A DNA stretch of 64,000 bases from Maritalea mobilis (GTDB lineage: Bacteria; Pseudomonadota; Alphaproteobacteria; Rhodobacterales; Rhodobacteraceae), in the NCBI RefSeq assembly GCF_019800885.1, contig NZ_JAHVKE010000001.1, positions 558,001 to 622,000 on the forward strand, in the 5' to 3' direction. Positions 1 through 8,820 of this stretch are shown piece by piece. The stretch's first letter is position 1. Every line of letters starts with the position of its first letter. The notes below the pieces were generated by a model, which was not told the DNA's origin, searched no databases, and saw only the letters and a list, made by a program, of their open reading frames with translations. A program made the position numbers and the translations under genes.

Positions 1-594
1 ATGACCGAGGCCTTCGAAGAGGCCTTCCCGATGGAGCGGATGACGGCCGATCACATCGCGCAGGTCACCGCCTTCGCCACCGCCGAGCCGGGGCGCAGCA
101 TCATCGAAGGGGAAATCGCCACCCGCCGCGCGTTTCTCGACCCCGCGATCGAGGAAGAGGCGCAGATCCGCTTTCGCGAACGCGCCGAGGCCGGGGACCC
201 GCGACTTGACCTGCTGACCCGGTTCATTTCGGCCAACGCGCTGGTGGAGCGCAACGTGATGGGCGCGCTCAATTCGAACTACGCCTTCTACCGGGGCCTT
301 GTCGATGGCGGCGCCTTCGAGGTGGACCTGCCCGAAGACCTGATGCTGGCCGAGGTCTGGGGGCAGGAGCCCGAGATCCGCGCCGACACGATCGAATGGC
401 TTTATTCCTATCAGTTGGCGGCCTATGACGGCCTGACCGATGGCGACCTTCAGGCCTATATCGCCATGTCCGAGACCGAGGCGGGGCAGGCGCTGAACGC
501 CGCGCTCTTCACGGCCTTCGACGCGATGTTCGACGCCATGAGCTACGACCTTGGCCAGGCGGCGGCGGTCTTCATCGCGGGCGAGGATACCTGA
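1..594 (+). CDS. DUF2059-like protein, 5' end probably outside window
   Basis: The open frame runs from the first base of the window to a TGA and encodes at least 197 residues. It is acidic and mainly alpha-helical, with no signal peptide or membrane segment in the visible part. The helical arrangement and the C-terminal stretch around SETEAGQALNAALFTAFDAM resemble the DUF2059 domain of exported bacterial proteins of unknown function. Those proteins are usually longer and begin with a signal peptide, so the ATG at base 1 is probably internal and the true start lies upstream. It precedes the ribosomal operon in the same direction but is separated from it by 200 bases and a likely promoter. The family call is moderate and no function can be given. 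Confidence 0.55.
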   Translation: MTEAFEEAFPMERMTADHIAQVTAFATAEPGRSIIEGEIATRRAFLDPAIEEEAQIRFRERAEAGDPRLDLLTRFISANALVERNVMGALNSNYAFYRGLVDGGAFEVDLPEDLMLAEVWGQEPEIRADTIEWLYSYQLAAYDGLTDGDLQAYIAMSETEAGQALNAALFTAFDAMFDAMSYDLGQAAAVFIAGEDT

Positions 595-605
595 GCGCGC
601 GGCCC

Positions 606-634
606 TTGACCTGAGGGGACGCTTGCGGCATATG
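606..634 (+). promoter_or_regulatory. possible sigma-70 promoter for rplU-rpmA
   Basis: TTGACC (606-611) is followed after 17 bases by CATATG (629-634). The -35 box matches the consensus at five of six positions and the -10 box is poor. It would leave a leader of about 155 bases before rplU, rich in G/C hairpins, where autogenous control could act. This is inferred from box similarity only. Confidence 0.35.
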
Positions 635-795
635 GCGGCCTCTACCGCCGTCCGGGTTTCGGGCGGCGGGAATCGTTTTCGACATGACGCCCCGACCGGG
701 GCGCGCTGTCCGAGGCGGGGCAGGGGCCACGGTCCGACCCCACGAACACCGGGAAACCGGGGCCACAGGGCGCGGTAGACAAAAGGACCACGCGC

Positions 796-1449
796 ATGTT
801 CGCGGTGATGAAAACCGGCGGCAAGCAGTACAAGGTGAAGGCGGGCGACCGTCTGCGCGTTGAAAAGCTGGCAGCCGATGCGGGCGAAACCGTCCAGTTC
901 AACGATATTCTGATGCTTGGCGGCGACAGCGCCACCGTGGGCAGCCCCACGGTTGAAGGCGCCGCGGTGCAGGCCACCGTTGTCGACCAGATCAAGGGCG
1001 AAAAGCTGATCCACTTCGTGAAGCGCCGCCGCAAGCACTCGTCGAAGCGCACCAAGGGGCATCGCCAGCAGCTGACGCTGGTCGAGATCACCGAGATCCT
1101 CACCTCGGGTGCTGACAAATCAGGCGTGAAAGCCGCCGTCGGCGCAGGCTCGGTCGCAACGACCGCCGGGGCCGCAGCGGCACCCAAGAAGGCCGCCAAG
1201 CCCGCCAAGACAGAGGCCGCACCGGCCGCAGCCGCAGCCGCCGCCGAAGGCGCGGACGATCTCAAGAAACTGTCGGGCGTCGGTCCCGCGCTTGAGAAGA
1301 AGCTGCTCGAAGCGGGTGTGACCAGCTTCGCCCAGATCGCCGCATGGACGCCGGAAGACGTGGCCGCCATGGACGAGAAGCTGTCCTTCAAGGGCCGCAT
1401 CGAGCGTGAGGGCTGGATCGAACAGGCCAAAGAACTGGCCGGCGAATAA
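796..1449 (+). CDS. rplU: 50S ribosomal protein L21 with C-terminal helix-hairpin-helix-like extension
   Basis: Residues 1-103 form a standard L21 ([20 protein letters not shown] at the start, then the basic [17 protein letters not shown] segment). L21 binds 23S rRNA and helps assemble the large subunit. The usual length is about 103 residues; this protein has 217. The extra part is an Ala/Lys/Pro-rich linker (about 125-155) followed by a compact domain (about 158-217) with [20 protein letters not shown], a helix-hairpin-helix-like pattern found in nucleic-acid-binding proteins. Such extensions occur in Rhodobacterales L21 proteins. AAAAGGA before the ATG is a fair ribosome binding site. rpmA follows 12 bases later, the normal rplU-rpmA pair. 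Confidence 0.95.
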   Translation: MFAVMKTGGKQYKVKAGDRLRVEKLAADAGETVQFNDILMLGGDSATVGSPTVEGAAVQATVVDQIKGEKLIHFVKRRRKHSSKRTKGHRQQLTLVEITEILTSGADKSGVKAAVGAGSVATTAGAAAAPKKAAKPAKTEAAPAAAAAAAEGADDLKKLSGVGPALEKKLLEAGVTSFAQIAAWTPEDVAAMDEKLSFKGRIEREGWIEQAKELAGE

Positions 1450-1461
1450 GGAGAGAGACAC

Positions 1462-1731
1462 ATGGCACATAAAAAAGCAGGTGGCTCCAGCCGTAACGGC
1501 CGCGATTCTGCCGGCCGTCGCCTCGGCATCAAGAAATTCGGTGGCGAAGCTGTCGTCCCGGGCAACATCATCGCGCGCCAGCGTGGCACCAAGTGGCACC
1601 CCGGCCAGGGCGTCGGCATGGGCAAGGATCACACGATCTTCGCCACCGCCGAAGGCCACGTGACCTTTGCCAAGGGCTTCAAGGGCCGCACCTTCATTTC
1701 GGTACTGCCGTCGGCCGAGGCCGCGGAGTAA
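1462..1731 (+). CDS. rpmA: 50S ribosomal protein L27
   Basis: The 89-residue protein begins [20 protein letters not shown], the conserved N-terminus of L27, which reaches toward the peptidyl transferase centre and contacts tRNA. The length is normal and there is no Firmicutes-type N-terminal prepeptide. GGAGAGA lies just before the ATG. It is the second gene of the rplU-rpmA operon, and a G/C hairpin at 1761-1782 probably ends the transcript. Confidence 0.97.
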   Translation: MAHKKAGGSSRNGRDSAGRRLGIKKFGGEAVVPGNIIARQRGTKWHPGQGVGMGKDHTIFATAEGHVTFAKGFKGRTFISVLPSAEAAE

Positions 1732-1760
1732 CGCCGAATCCCGAAAGTGAAATTTTCGAG

Positions 1761-1785
1761 GGGCCGGCGGATCAGCCGGCCCTTT
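1761..1785 (+). terminator. probable terminator after rpmA
   Basis: GGGCCGGC (1761-1768), loop GGATCA, GCCGGCCC (1775-1782), then TTT. The eight-base-pair stem is very stable but the T-run is short, so termination may be partial. Confidence 0.55.
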
Positions 1786-1870
1786 CGCATTTCTGTCATT
1801 CCCTTGTGTCACAGGGCCATCATGCCCACCTTTCCCCTGGGGGGAGTGGTTCGGAGGAGGACCGCAGCCC

Positions 1871-2410
1871 ATGAAACAGGATACCATCGTCGTTCAGGCC
1901 GTCATCGAAGCCCCGCGCATGACATTGCGCCCGCTGCGCAGCTCGGATGCGGGCCTTCTGTCGATGTACACCGCCGACAAGCGCGTGGCCGAGATGACGA
2001 CCTCGATCCCGCACCCGTTGCCGCCCGGCTCGACCGAGGCGTTCATCCAACGCGCGCTGGACGCGGAGCGGACGGAGTTCGTCTGGGCGATGGACGCGAC
2101 CGAGTATGGCGGGTCCGAGGTGCTGGGGGTGATTTCGCTGAAGCAGATGGATCGCGGCCAGTCCGAGATCAGCTACTGGGTGGCCCCGGCGATGTGGAAC
2201 ACCGGCTTTGCGTCCGAGGCGGTCAACGCGCTGGTTTCGGCCAATCCGCTGGAGAACAAGACGATCTTCGGCTCGGTTTTCCAGGACAATCCCGGCTCGG
2301 CGCGGGTGTTGACCAATGCAGGCTTCGACTATCTCGGCGATGCCGAGGCCTATTCGGTCGCGCGCCAGGCCAAGGTGCCGACATGGACCTACCTCAAGCG
2401 TTTGGGGTAA
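1871..2410 (+). CDS. GNAT-family N-acetyltransferase (RimJ/RimL type)
   Basis: The 179-residue protein has the layout of RimJ/RimL-like GNAT enzymes. MTLRPLRSSDAGLL begins the fold, ISYWVAPAMWNTGFASEAV corresponds to the acetyl-CoA-binding strand and helix, and DNPGSARVLTNAGFDYLG is the typical C-terminal motif. These enzymes transfer an acetyl group from acetyl-CoA to protein N-termini or small amines; the substrate cannot be read from sequence. GGAGGAGG lies 11 bases before the ATG. The gene sits between rpmA and obgE, a placement I associate with Rhodobacterales, but a role in ribosome modification is only a guess. Confidence 0.8.
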   Translation: MKQDTIVVQAVIEAPRMTLRPLRSSDAGLLSMYTADKRVAEMTTSIPHPLPPGSTEAFIQRALDAERTEFVWAMDATEYGGSEVLGVISLKQMDRGQSEISYWVAPAMWNTGFASEAVNALVSANPLENKTIFGSVFQDNPGSARVLTNAGFDYLGDAEAYSVARQAKVPTWTYLKRLG

Positions 2411-2427
2411 GGGTCAACGGGCGGGAT

Positions 2428-2477
2428 GCGAGGGGCCAGCCCCTCGCGCTCCCCGGAGTTTTTTTGCCAAGATGAAG
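2428..2477 (+). repeat. dispersed G/C-hairpin repeat, copy A
   Basis: A hairpin GCGAGGGGC/GCCCCTCGC is followed by CTCCCCGGAGTTTTTTTGCC and then AAGATGAAG. The same layout recurs at about 20655, 28995 and, in a variant form, at 6012 and 47839. The copy lies between the acetyltransferase and obgE and may act as a terminator or processing site. Confidence 0.7.
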
Positions 2478-2508
2478 GGGAGGCCTTGCGCCTCGACCCG
2501 GTGACCCG

Positions 2509-3546
2509 ATGAAATTTCTCGATCTAGCCAAGGTTTACATCCGCTCGGGCAGCGGCGGCGGTGGGGCGGTCAGCTTTCACCGCGAAAAGTTCGTCGAATA
2601 TGGCGGGCCCGATGGCGGCGATGGCGGGCGCGGCGGCGATGTCTGGGCCGAGGCGGTCGACGGGCTGAACACCCTGATCGATTTCCGCTACCAGCAGCAT
2701 TTCTTCGCCAAGAACGGCACGCCCGGCATGGGCAAGCAGCGCACCGGTGCGGGCGGCGACGATATCGTGCTGCGCGTTCCGGCGGGCACCGAGATCCTCG
2801 AAGAAGACGAGGAAACGGTGATCGCCGACCTTGCCAAGGTGGGCGACCGGGTGTTGCTGGCCAAGGGCGGCAATGGCGGCTTTGGCAACCTGCATTTCAA
2901 GACCGCGACCAACCAGGCCCCGCGCCGCGCGAATCCCGGCCAGCCGGGGGTGGAGCGCACGATCTGGCTGCGGCTGAAGCTGATCGCGGATGTGGGCCTG
3001 TTGGGCCTGCCGAATGCGGGCAAATCGACCTTTCTGGCGGCGACCTCGAACGCGCGGCCCAAGATCGCCGACTATCCCTTTACCACGCTGCATCCGAACC
3101 TGGGCGTCGTGGGTGTCGATGGCGCGGAGTTCGTCGTGGCGGACATCCCCGGCCTGATCGAAGGCGCGCATGAGGGGCGGGGGCTGGGGGACCTGTTCCT
3201 TGGGCATGTGGAGCGCTGCGCGGTCCTCTTGCACCTGATCGACGGCACGTCCGAGGACGTGGTGGCCGATTACCACACGATCATCGAAGAGCTTGAGGCC
3301 TATGGCGGCGGGCTGGCCGAGAAGCCGCGCGTGACGGTGCTCAACAAGATCGACGCGCTGATGGATGAGGAGATCGACGAAAAGCGCGCGGCGCTGCAGG
3401 CCGAAACGGGGGGCGAGGTGATGACCATGTCGGGGGTGGCGCGCACCGGGCTGGTCGAGGTTCTGCGCGTGCTGCGCTCCAAGATCGACGCGGACCGGCT
3501 GCGCATGCGCGCCGACCGCGAGGAGCCCGAGCCGTGGCGGCCCTGA
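2509..3546 (+). CDS. obgE: Obg-family GTPase ObgE/CgtA
   Basis: The 345-residue protein has the glycine-rich Obg fold (about 1-158, starting [19 protein letters not shown]) and a GTPase domain from about 160. [11 protein letters not shown] is the P-loop (about 165-174), DIPGLIEGA is G3 and NKIDAL is G4. Obg proteins bind the large ribosomal subunit and couple its late assembly to GTP and stress signals. The C-terminus is short. Placement after rplU-rpmA is the classic bacterial order. Its last 13 bases overlap proB, suggesting translational coupling. Confidence 0.97.
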   Translation: MKFLDLAKVYIRSGSGGGGAVSFHREKFVEYGGPDGGDGGRGGDVWAEAVDGLNTLIDFRYQQHFFAKNGTPGMGKQRTGAGGDDIVLRVPAGTEILEEDEETVIADLAKVGDRVLLAKGGNGGFGNLHFKTATNQAPRRANPGQPGVERTIWLRLKLIADVGLLGLPNAGKSTFLAATSNARPKIADYPFTTLHPNLGVVGVDGAEFVVADIPGLIEGAHEGRGLGDLFLGHVERCAVLLHLIDGTSEDVVADYHTIIEELEAYGGGLAEKPRVTVLNKIDALMDEEIDEKRAALQAETGGEVMTMSGVARTGLVEVLRVLRSKIDADRLRMRADREEPEPWRP

Positions 3547-4667
3547 GCGCCGAGGCGCGCCCCGTGGGCCTGGCGGAGGCGAAACGGCTGGTCGTCAAGA
3601 TCGGCTCGGCCCTGTTGGTGGATCGCGAGACCGGCGCGCTCAAGGCCGATTGGCTGCGCGCGCTGGCGCTGGACGTGGCCATGCTCAAGGCGCGCGGGGT
3701 GGACGTTATCCTTGTCTCCTCCGGCTCCATCGCGTTGGGGCGGGGGGTGCTGGCGCTGGGGCAGGGCGCGCTGTCGCTGGACGAGGCGCAGGCGGCGGCC
3801 GCGGTGGGCCAGATCCGGCTGGCGCGCGCCTATGAAGAAGCGTTCGCGCCCCATGGCATCACCACCGCGCAGATCCTGCTGACGCTGGACGATAGCGGCG
3901 ACCGGCGGCGGTACCTGAACACCCGCGCGACCATGGCGGCCCTTCTGGCGCGGAGCGTCGTCCCGATCGTCAACGAGAACGACACCATCGCCACCGACGA
4001 GATCCGCTACGGCGACAATGACCGCCTGGCGGCGAATGTGGCCGTGATGGCGGGGGCCGATACCTGCGTGCTGCTGTCCGATGTCGATGGCCTTTACACT
4101 GCCAATCCGAACGAGGACCCGAGCGCGCGGCACCTGCCCGTGGTCGAGGCGATCACCCCCGAGATCGAGGCGATGGCCGGCGATGCCGGGTCGGGCCTGT
4201 CGAAAGGCGGGATGAAGACCAAGCTGATGGCCGCGCGCACCGCGACCGGCGCGGGTTGCGCCATGGCGATTGCCGAAGGCCGGGGTTTGCGCCCGCTTTC
4301 CGCGCTGGACGAGGGCGCGCGGTCAACCTGGTTCATCGCGACGCTTGACCCGCAGGCGGCGCGCAAGCGCTGGATCTCGGCCATGAAACCCCGCGGGGTG
4401 CTGCGCCTCGATGCCGGGGCGGCGGCAGCGCTGGGGCGGGGCAAATCGCTGTTGCCCGCGGGCGTCACCGACGTGTCGGGCGATTTCCAGCGCGGCGACC
4501 CGGTGCGGATGGAGGGCCCCGACGGGGCGGCGCTTGGCCTTGGGCTCAGCCGCTACACCGCCAGGGAAGCGCGCGCCATCGCGGGGCGCCGCTCGGACGA
4601 GATCGAGGCGATCCTGGGCTATCCAGCCCGCGCCGCGCTGGTCCATCGCGACGACATGGTTCTCTGA
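3534..4667 (+). CDS. proB: glutamate 5-kinase
   Basis: ProB phosphorylates L-glutamate with ATP, the first step of proline synthesis. The 377-residue protein has the amino-acid-kinase fold: [12 protein letters not shown] near the N-terminus, [32 protein letters not shown] and the [16 protein letters not shown] region. A C-terminal PUA domain (about 285-365) is typical of full-length ProB. The start is a GTG inside the end of obgE, which fits coupled translation. proA follows 48 to 60 bases later, so the two proline enzymes are co-transcribed. The length is normal. Confidence 0.96.
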   Translation: MAALSAEARPVGLAEAKRLVVKIGSALLVDRETGALKADWLRALALDVAMLKARGVDVILVSSGSIALGRGVLALGQGALSLDEAQAAAAVGQIRLARAYEEAFAPHGITTAQILLTLDDSGDRRRYLNTRATMAALLARSVVPIVNENDTIATDEIRYGDNDRLAANVAVMAGADTCVLLSDVDGLYTANPNEDPSARHLPVVEAITPEIEAMAGDAGSGLSKGGMKTKLMAARTATGAGCAMAIAEGRGLRPLSALDEGARSTWFIATLDPQAARKRWISAMKPRGVLRLDAGAAAALGRGKSLLPAGVTDVSGDFQRGDPVRMEGPDGAALGLGLSRYTAREARAIAGRRSDEIEAILGYPARAALVHRDDMVL

Positions 4668-4727
4668 AGCCTTCCTGATCCTGCGAAAACCCCGTATCTT
4701 CACCGCAACCCCGAGATGAGGTTCGCC

Positions 4728-6002
4728 ATGAAAGACCTGCCTGACAGCCAAGAGATCGCCGCCCTGATGGACGAGATCGGCCGCCGCGCGCGTGCTGCGA
4801 GTGCCGAGCTGGCCTTTGCCGCGCCAGAGGCGAAGCGCAGGGCGCTCGAGGTGGCCGCGGCCGAGGTGCGCGCGCGCGAGGGCGAGATCATCGCGGCGAA
4901 TGAAAAGGACATGGCCTTTGGCCGCGACAAGGGCCTCAGCGCGGCGATGATGGACCGGCTGATGCTGGATGCGGGCCGGATCGAGAGCATCGCCAAGGGG
5001 CTGGAGGCCGTGGCCGCGCAGGACGATCCCGTGGGCGCGGTGATGACCGAATGGGACATGGCGTCGGGCCTTCATATCCAGCGGGTGCGCACGCCCCTCG
5101 GCGTGATCGGCGTGATCTACGAGTCCCGCCCCAACGTAACGGCTGATGCAGGCGCGCTGTGCCTGAAATCCGGCAACGCAGTGATCCTGCGCGGCGGCTC
5201 GGAGAGCTTTCATTCCTCCGGCGTGCTGGCCGAGTGCCTGAAGGCGGGCCTGCGCGCCGCCGAGCTGCCCGAGGACGCGGTGCAACTGGTCCCGACCCGC
5301 GACCGCGAGGCGGTGCGCCAGCTTCTGACCATGACCGAGTATGTCGACGTGATCGTGCCGCGTGGCGGCAAGGGCCTTGTCGGCCTGGTGCAGCGCGAGG
5401 CACGGGTGCCGGTCTTTGCCCATCTCGAAGGGATCTGTCACGTCTATCTCGATGCGAGCGCCGACGCGGAGAAGGCGCTGAAGGTGACGCTGAACGCCAA
5501 GACGCGGCGCACGGGCATCTGCGGATCGGCGGAATGCTTGCTGATCCATCGCGACGTGTTGGACACGATCGGGCAGGGCGTGGTGCGCGCCCTGATCGAC
5601 GCCGGGGTCGAGGTGCGCGGCGATGCCGAGTTGCAGAAGATCGAGGGCGTCGTTCCGGCCACCGAGGCGGATTACGGGCGAGAGTTCCTCGACATGATCA
5701 TCGCGGCCAGGGTTGTGGACGATATCGACGCGGCCATTGCCCATATCCGGCGCTATGGCTCGAACCATACCGACAGCATCATCACCGAGGATGACGCGGC
5801 GGCGCAGCGCTTCTTCCAACGGCTCGATTCGGCGATCCTGATGCGCAACGCCTCGACCCAGTTCGCCGATGGCGGCGAGTTCGGCATGGGGGCCGAGATC
5901 GGGATTGCGACCGGCAAGATGCATGCGCGCGGGCCGGTGGGGGCCGAGCAGCTGACCTCGTTCAAGTATCTGGTAACGGGCGACGGCACCGTCCGGCCAT
6001 GA
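4728..6002 (+). CDS. proA: gamma-glutamyl phosphate reductase
   Basis: ProA reduces glutamyl-5-phosphate to glutamate-5-semialdehyde with NADPH, the step after ProB. The protein is 424 residues from this start and has the aldehyde-dehydrogenase fold, including [28 protein letters not shown] and the catalytic cysteine in [14 protein letters not shown] prefer the ATG at 4728 (MKDLPDSQ), which has ATGAGG eight to twelve bases upstream; an in-frame ATG at 4716 would add four residues but has a weaker ribosome site. The next 170 bases hold a hairpin repeat. Confidence 0.96.
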   Translation: MKDLPDSQEIAALMDEIGRRARAASAELAFAAPEAKRRALEVAAAEVRAREGEIIAANEKDMAFGRDKGLSAAMMDRLMLDAGRIESIAKGLEAVAAQDDPVGAVMTEWDMASGLHIQRVRTPLGVIGVIYESRPNVTADAGALCLKSGNAVILRGGSESFHSSGVLAECLKAGLRAAELPEDAVQLVPTRDREAVRQLLTMTEYVDVIVPRGGKGLVGLVQREARVPVFAHLEGICHVYLDASADAEKALKVTLNAKTRRTGICGSAECLLIHRDVLDTIGQGVVRALIDAGVEVRGDAELQKIEGVVPATEADYGREFLDMIIAARVVDDIDAAIAHIRRYGSNHTDSIITEDDAAAQRFFQRLDSAILMRNASTQFADGGEFGMGAEIGIATGKMHARGPVGAEQLTSFKYLVTGDGTVRP

Positions 6003-6011
6003 TCGCATTGG

Positions 6012-6083
6012 GCCGGCCGGGCAGGGGGGCTCTGCCCCCCGGCCTTGCGGCCTCCCCCCGGCATGTTCGGGGGATAAAGATGC
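6012..6083 (+). repeat. dispersed G/C-hairpin repeat, copy B (variant)
   Basis: GGGGGGCTCTGCCCCCC is followed by a second hairpin GGCCTTGCGGCC, then CCCCCCGGCATGTTCGGGGG and ATAAAGATG. The tail matches the subtype seen at 47839 (GGATAAAGA) rather than the GCCAAGATGAAG subtype. It lies directly after proA. Confidence 0.65.
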
Positions 6084-6170
6084 ATCGGGAAGGGGCCGCG
6101 ACGTCGGCCCTTTTCTCTTGCCGGGGCGGGGTGTTAGATGCGCCGTCCGAGCAACCGAGAGAGGCCCCAG

Positions 6171-7361
6171 ATGAGCGACGATCGCCGCAATACCCGCCCC
6201 GAAACCCTTGTGCGGCGGATGCCGCTGGCCGAGGGCGTCAGCCGCCCCGTGGTCACGCCGATCCAGCCCTCGGTCGTCTATGCCTCGCCCTCGATCGACA
6301 CGCTGCATGCACAATACGAGGGGCGCGAGACGGGCTATACCTACGCCCGCGAAGGCCATCCGAACGCGACGCTTCTGGCGCGCAAGATCGACGCCATGGA
6401 GGGGGCCGAGGGCGGTATCGTCACCGGGTCGGGCATGGCGGCGGTGACAGCGGCGCTGATGGGGCTGATGGGCGCCGGGGATCACGTGGTGGGCGGCAAC
6501 CAGCTTTATGGCCGGTCGCTGCGCCTGATGCACCAGGACCTGGGCCGCTTCGGGATCGCGACCAGCGTGGCCGACCCGACCGATGCCGAGGCCGTGCGCG
6601 CCGCGATCCGCCCCGAGACCAAGATGATCCTGGTCGAGGTCGTGTCGAACCCGACCCTGCGGGTGGCGGACATGGAGGGCATCGCCAAGGTCGCGCGCGA
6701 GGCGGGCGTGCTTCTGGCCGTGGACAACACCTTCACCACGCCGCGCGCCTGGCGGCCCTTCGAGCATGGCGCGGATATCGTGATCCACTCGGTGACGAAG
6801 CTGTTGGCTGGCCATTCCGACGTGACGCTGGGCTATGTCGTGGCCAAGGACGCGGCGCTGCAAAAGGCGATCTACGATTTTGCGGTGACCACCGGGCTGA
6901 CGCCGTCGCCCTATGAATGCTGGCTGGCCGAACGGGGGCTATACACCTTCCCGCTGCGCTATGACCGGGCCGAGGCGAATGCCGCCGCGCTGGCCGATTT
7001 CCTGGCCGGGCACCCCAAGGTCAAACGCGTGCTTTACCCTGGCCGGGACGATCACCCGGATCGCGCACGCGCCAAGGCGCTGTTGGGCGAGCGGACCGGC
7101 AACATGGTCAGCTTCGAGATCGAGGGCGACGAGCGGGCCGCGAACCGCATGGTCGAGGCCGCGCCGCAACTGCCCTTCGCGCCGACGCTGGGGGATGTGG
7201 GCACGACGCTCAGCCACCCGGCAAGCTCCAGCCACCGCGCCCTGACCTCCGAGGCGCGGGCCGAACTGGGCATGAGCGACGGGTTCTTCCGCGTCTCGGT
7301 CGGGATCGAGGAAATCGATCTGCTGATCTCGGATTTCGAGCAGGGGCTGGCCGCCGTTTAA
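6171..7361 (+). CDS. PLP-dependent trans-sulfuration enzyme (cystathionine gamma-synthase / gamma-lyase family)
   Basis: The 396-residue protein is a Cys/Met-metabolism PLP enzyme: YEGRETGYTYAREGHPN, the GSGMAAVTAAL cofactor segment, VDNTFTTPRAWRPFEHGADI, and HSVTKLLAGHSDVTLG with the PLP-binding lysine at about K210. Members make or break cystathionine, or sulfhydrylate O-acetylhomoserine, or cleave methionine; sequence reading alone does not choose among them. metA at 44.3 kb supplies acylated homoserine, so a role in methionine synthesis is reasonable. GAGAGAGG lies before the ATG at 6171; an in-frame start at 6138 is less likely. The gene ends in a four-base tail-to-tail overlap with the next minus-strand gene. 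Confidence 0.88.
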   Translation: MSDDRRNTRPETLVRRMPLAEGVSRPVVTPIQPSVVYASPSIDTLHAQYEGRETGYTYAREGHPNATLLARKIDAMEGAEGGIVTGSGMAAVTAALMGLMGAGDHVVGGNQLYGRSLRLMHQDLGRFGIATSVADPTDAEAVRAAIRPETKMILVEVVSNPTLRVADMEGIAKVAREAGVLLAVDNTFTTPRAWRPFEHGADIVIHSVTKLLAGHSDVTLGYVVAKDAALQKAIYDFAVTTGLTPSPYECWLAERGLYTFPLRYDRAEANAAALADFLAGHPKVKRVLYPGRDDHPDRARAKALLGERTGNMVSFEIEGDERAANRMVEAAPQLPFAPTLGDVGTTLSHPASSSHRALTSEARAELGMSDGFFRVSVGIEEIDLLISDFEQGLAAV

Positions 7362-7768
7362 TCCGGGCAGCGGGTCCATTCGACGACCGATCCATCGCTT
7401 ATGATGGCGATCCCTGCGCGGGTCGCCATCAGCATCACCCGCCCGCCATCGTATTCGACGCCTTCACCGGCGCATTGCGTGTCGAAAAGCATCGCGTCCA
7501 TGCCGCGCACCTCGACCGGGTCGGTGAGGGTGCAGGCGTTCTCCAATCCGATCAACTGGCCGTCGCGGATGCCGAGGCGCCCGCCGATCAGGCCCCATTG
7601 ACCGTCACAGCTGAAATGTGCGGCCTCCGGGGCGGGGGGCAGGTAGGCCCCTTCGAGGCGCGCGAGGAAATCCTCCTGCGCGGAAAGCGGCGTGGCGCAG
7701 AGCGCCAGAGCGAGGGTCAATCGGTGCAGCGCGGCCAAAATTGCATCCTTCCATCCTGTATGAACCAT
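7358..7768 (-). CDS. small secreted four-cysteine protein, paralogue 1
   Basis: The frame encodes up to 136 residues. A hydrophobic segment ending ALCATPLSAQED suggests a signal peptide, so the mature protein is periplasmic or secreted and about 105 residues long. Its C-terminal half is closely similar to the upstream neighbour: both have VRGMDA followed by a strand, C.GE, YD.GR.MLM and W.RC.D near the end. The mature part has four cysteines, which suggests two disulfides. The start is uncertain: the ATG at 7768 puts seven residues before a possible TTG start at 7738, and both overlap the upstream gene. I do not recognise the family and give no function. Confidence 0.6.
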   Translation of the reverse strand: MVHTGWKDAILAALHRLTLALALCATPLSAQEDFLARLEGAYLPPAPEAAHFSCDGQWGLIGGRLGIRDGQLIGLENACTLTDPVEVRGMDAMLFDTQCAGEGVEYDGGRVMLMATRAGIAIISDGSVVEWTRCPD

Positions 7769-8091
7769 AGCCCGTCCTCGGTGGGCATCAGCATCGTGCG
7801 CCCGGCATCATAGGGCGTGCCCGTCTCGCCGGTGCAACTGACATCGTAGAGGATCGCATCCATGCCGCGCACCGGGGTTGCGGTGTGGAAGCGGCAGGTG
7901 AAATTCGCACCGTAATAGGTCTCGCCCTCGAAGCCGACGGGACGACCGCCTTCGGGGGCGGCTGGCGGACAGGGGCTGCCTTGGGGCAGGCCGATGCCGC
8001 CGGCATAGCGCCCGGCAATGCGGTCGGTGAAATTTTCCTGTGCAGTCGCGGGCAGGGCCGCCAGCAGCAAGAGGACCGTCGCGCGGATCAA
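7717..8091 (-). CDS. small secreted four-cysteine protein, paralogue 2
   Basis: The 124-residue protein begins MIRATVLLLLAALPATAQEN, a clear signal peptide with cleavage after ATA-Q or TAQ. The mature part has four cysteines (SPC, FTC, VSC, PRC). From PVRGMDAILYDVSC to FWPRCTD it matches the downstream gene, so the two are tandem duplicates that have diverged in their N-terminal halves. The start ATG overlaps the end of the upstream gene by four bases, so the three genes form one translationally coupled operon facing away from phoR. The family is not recognised; a periplasmic binding or inhibitor-like role would be speculation. Confidence 0.65.
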   Translation of the reverse strand: MIRATVLLLLAALPATAQENFTDRIAGRYAGGIGLPQGSPCPPAAPEGGRPVGFEGETYYGANFTCRFHTATPVRGMDAILYDVSCTGETGTPYDAGRTMLMPTEDGLWFIQDGRMQFWPRCTD

Positions 8092-8510
8092 AGCGAGTGC
8101 AACGGGGTGGAGCCATCCAGCACCACCACGTCGAAATTCAGGTCGGGCGACTGCGCCTCGACCTCGCGCCGGATGAGGTTGGCCGAGGGGAGCTTGTCGA
8201 CCAGCGCAAGGTAACGGCCCCGGTAGGCGCGCTGGCTGAGGTAACGTGCAAGGTCGATGGCGTCGAAAAGTGGCGTCAGAAGCGGCGATAGAACCAGCGC
8301 CGGCGCATCCGGGCCCGAGAAATGCATCGAGTCGAGCTCGTCATACGACGCGCGGGCGATGTAGGAATGGGGTTCGAGCACGTTGCGCGGCAGCAGGTCC
8401 AGCACGTCGGAGGAGAGCGCCACCGCCAACACGCGGCCACCTTGCACATCGCTGGCATGGGCGTCGCGTTGCGTGGATCTGGGACCGGGCTTCTGGCCTG
8501 TGTCTCTCAT
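8088..8510 (-). CDS. unknown protein, possibly a degenerate receiver-like fold
   Basis: The 140-residue protein has a disordered N-terminus (about 1-24, rich in Gly, Arg and Pro) and then an alternating strand/helix pattern: RVLAVALS, SYIARASY, PALVLSPLL, YRGRYLALVD, FDVVVLDG. This resembles a response-regulator receiver fold, but I see no acidic phospho-acceptor triad, so if it is a receiver it is degenerate. No signal peptide or membrane segment is visible. It is the first gene of the three-gene minus-strand operon and is divergent from phoR. The call is weak. Confidence 0.5.
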   Translation of the reverse strand: MRDTGQKPGPRSTQRDAHASDVQGGRVLAVALSSDVLDLLPRNVLEPHSYIARASYDELDSMHFSGPDAPALVLSPLLTPLFDAIDLARYLSQRAYRGRYLALVDKLPSANLIRREVEAQSPDLNFDVVVLDGSTPLHSL

Positions 8511-8820
8511 ACTCGTTCAACCGGAAAACGGCTGTCCCTGCACGGTGTCTGGCACCGCGCGGCCCCGGTTCCGCGGCGGCGAGCGGGGCCGCGCGACACA
8601 GTTGAGTCTAACAATACTTTCGTTTGATAGGAAGTTTTCTTCGCACCCCGATGCGCGTCCGCCGCAGAAATCTGGTCGGTTACTCGCGCGTGCCGCGATC
8701 ATGGGACAAAACCCCGCCACCCTGCGGCGAGCGTTCGCGCCGCGCGGTTGAACACGCGCCGGATTCGGTCCTACTGAAAGCAGGGGGGCCCCCGCCGTTT
8801 TCCAGCATCGGATTTTCCGC
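8511..8820. other. 310-base divergent intergenic region before phoR, with a long hairpin
   Basis: No gene is seen here. An 11-base-pair inverted repeat (CGCGCGGCCCC at 8556-8566 and GGGGCCGCGCG at 8585-8595, loop 18) has no T-run on either strand. Downstream, TTGAGT and GATAGG about 18 bases apart near 8603-8632 could be a weak promoter for phoR. I see no Pho box, so phoR is probably not directly under PhoB. Confidence 0.45.

Noticed and set aside
4323-6863. Long minus-strand open frame across proB, proA and the trans-sulfuration gene
   Set aside because: It crosses three confident genes on the other strand and shows no domain.
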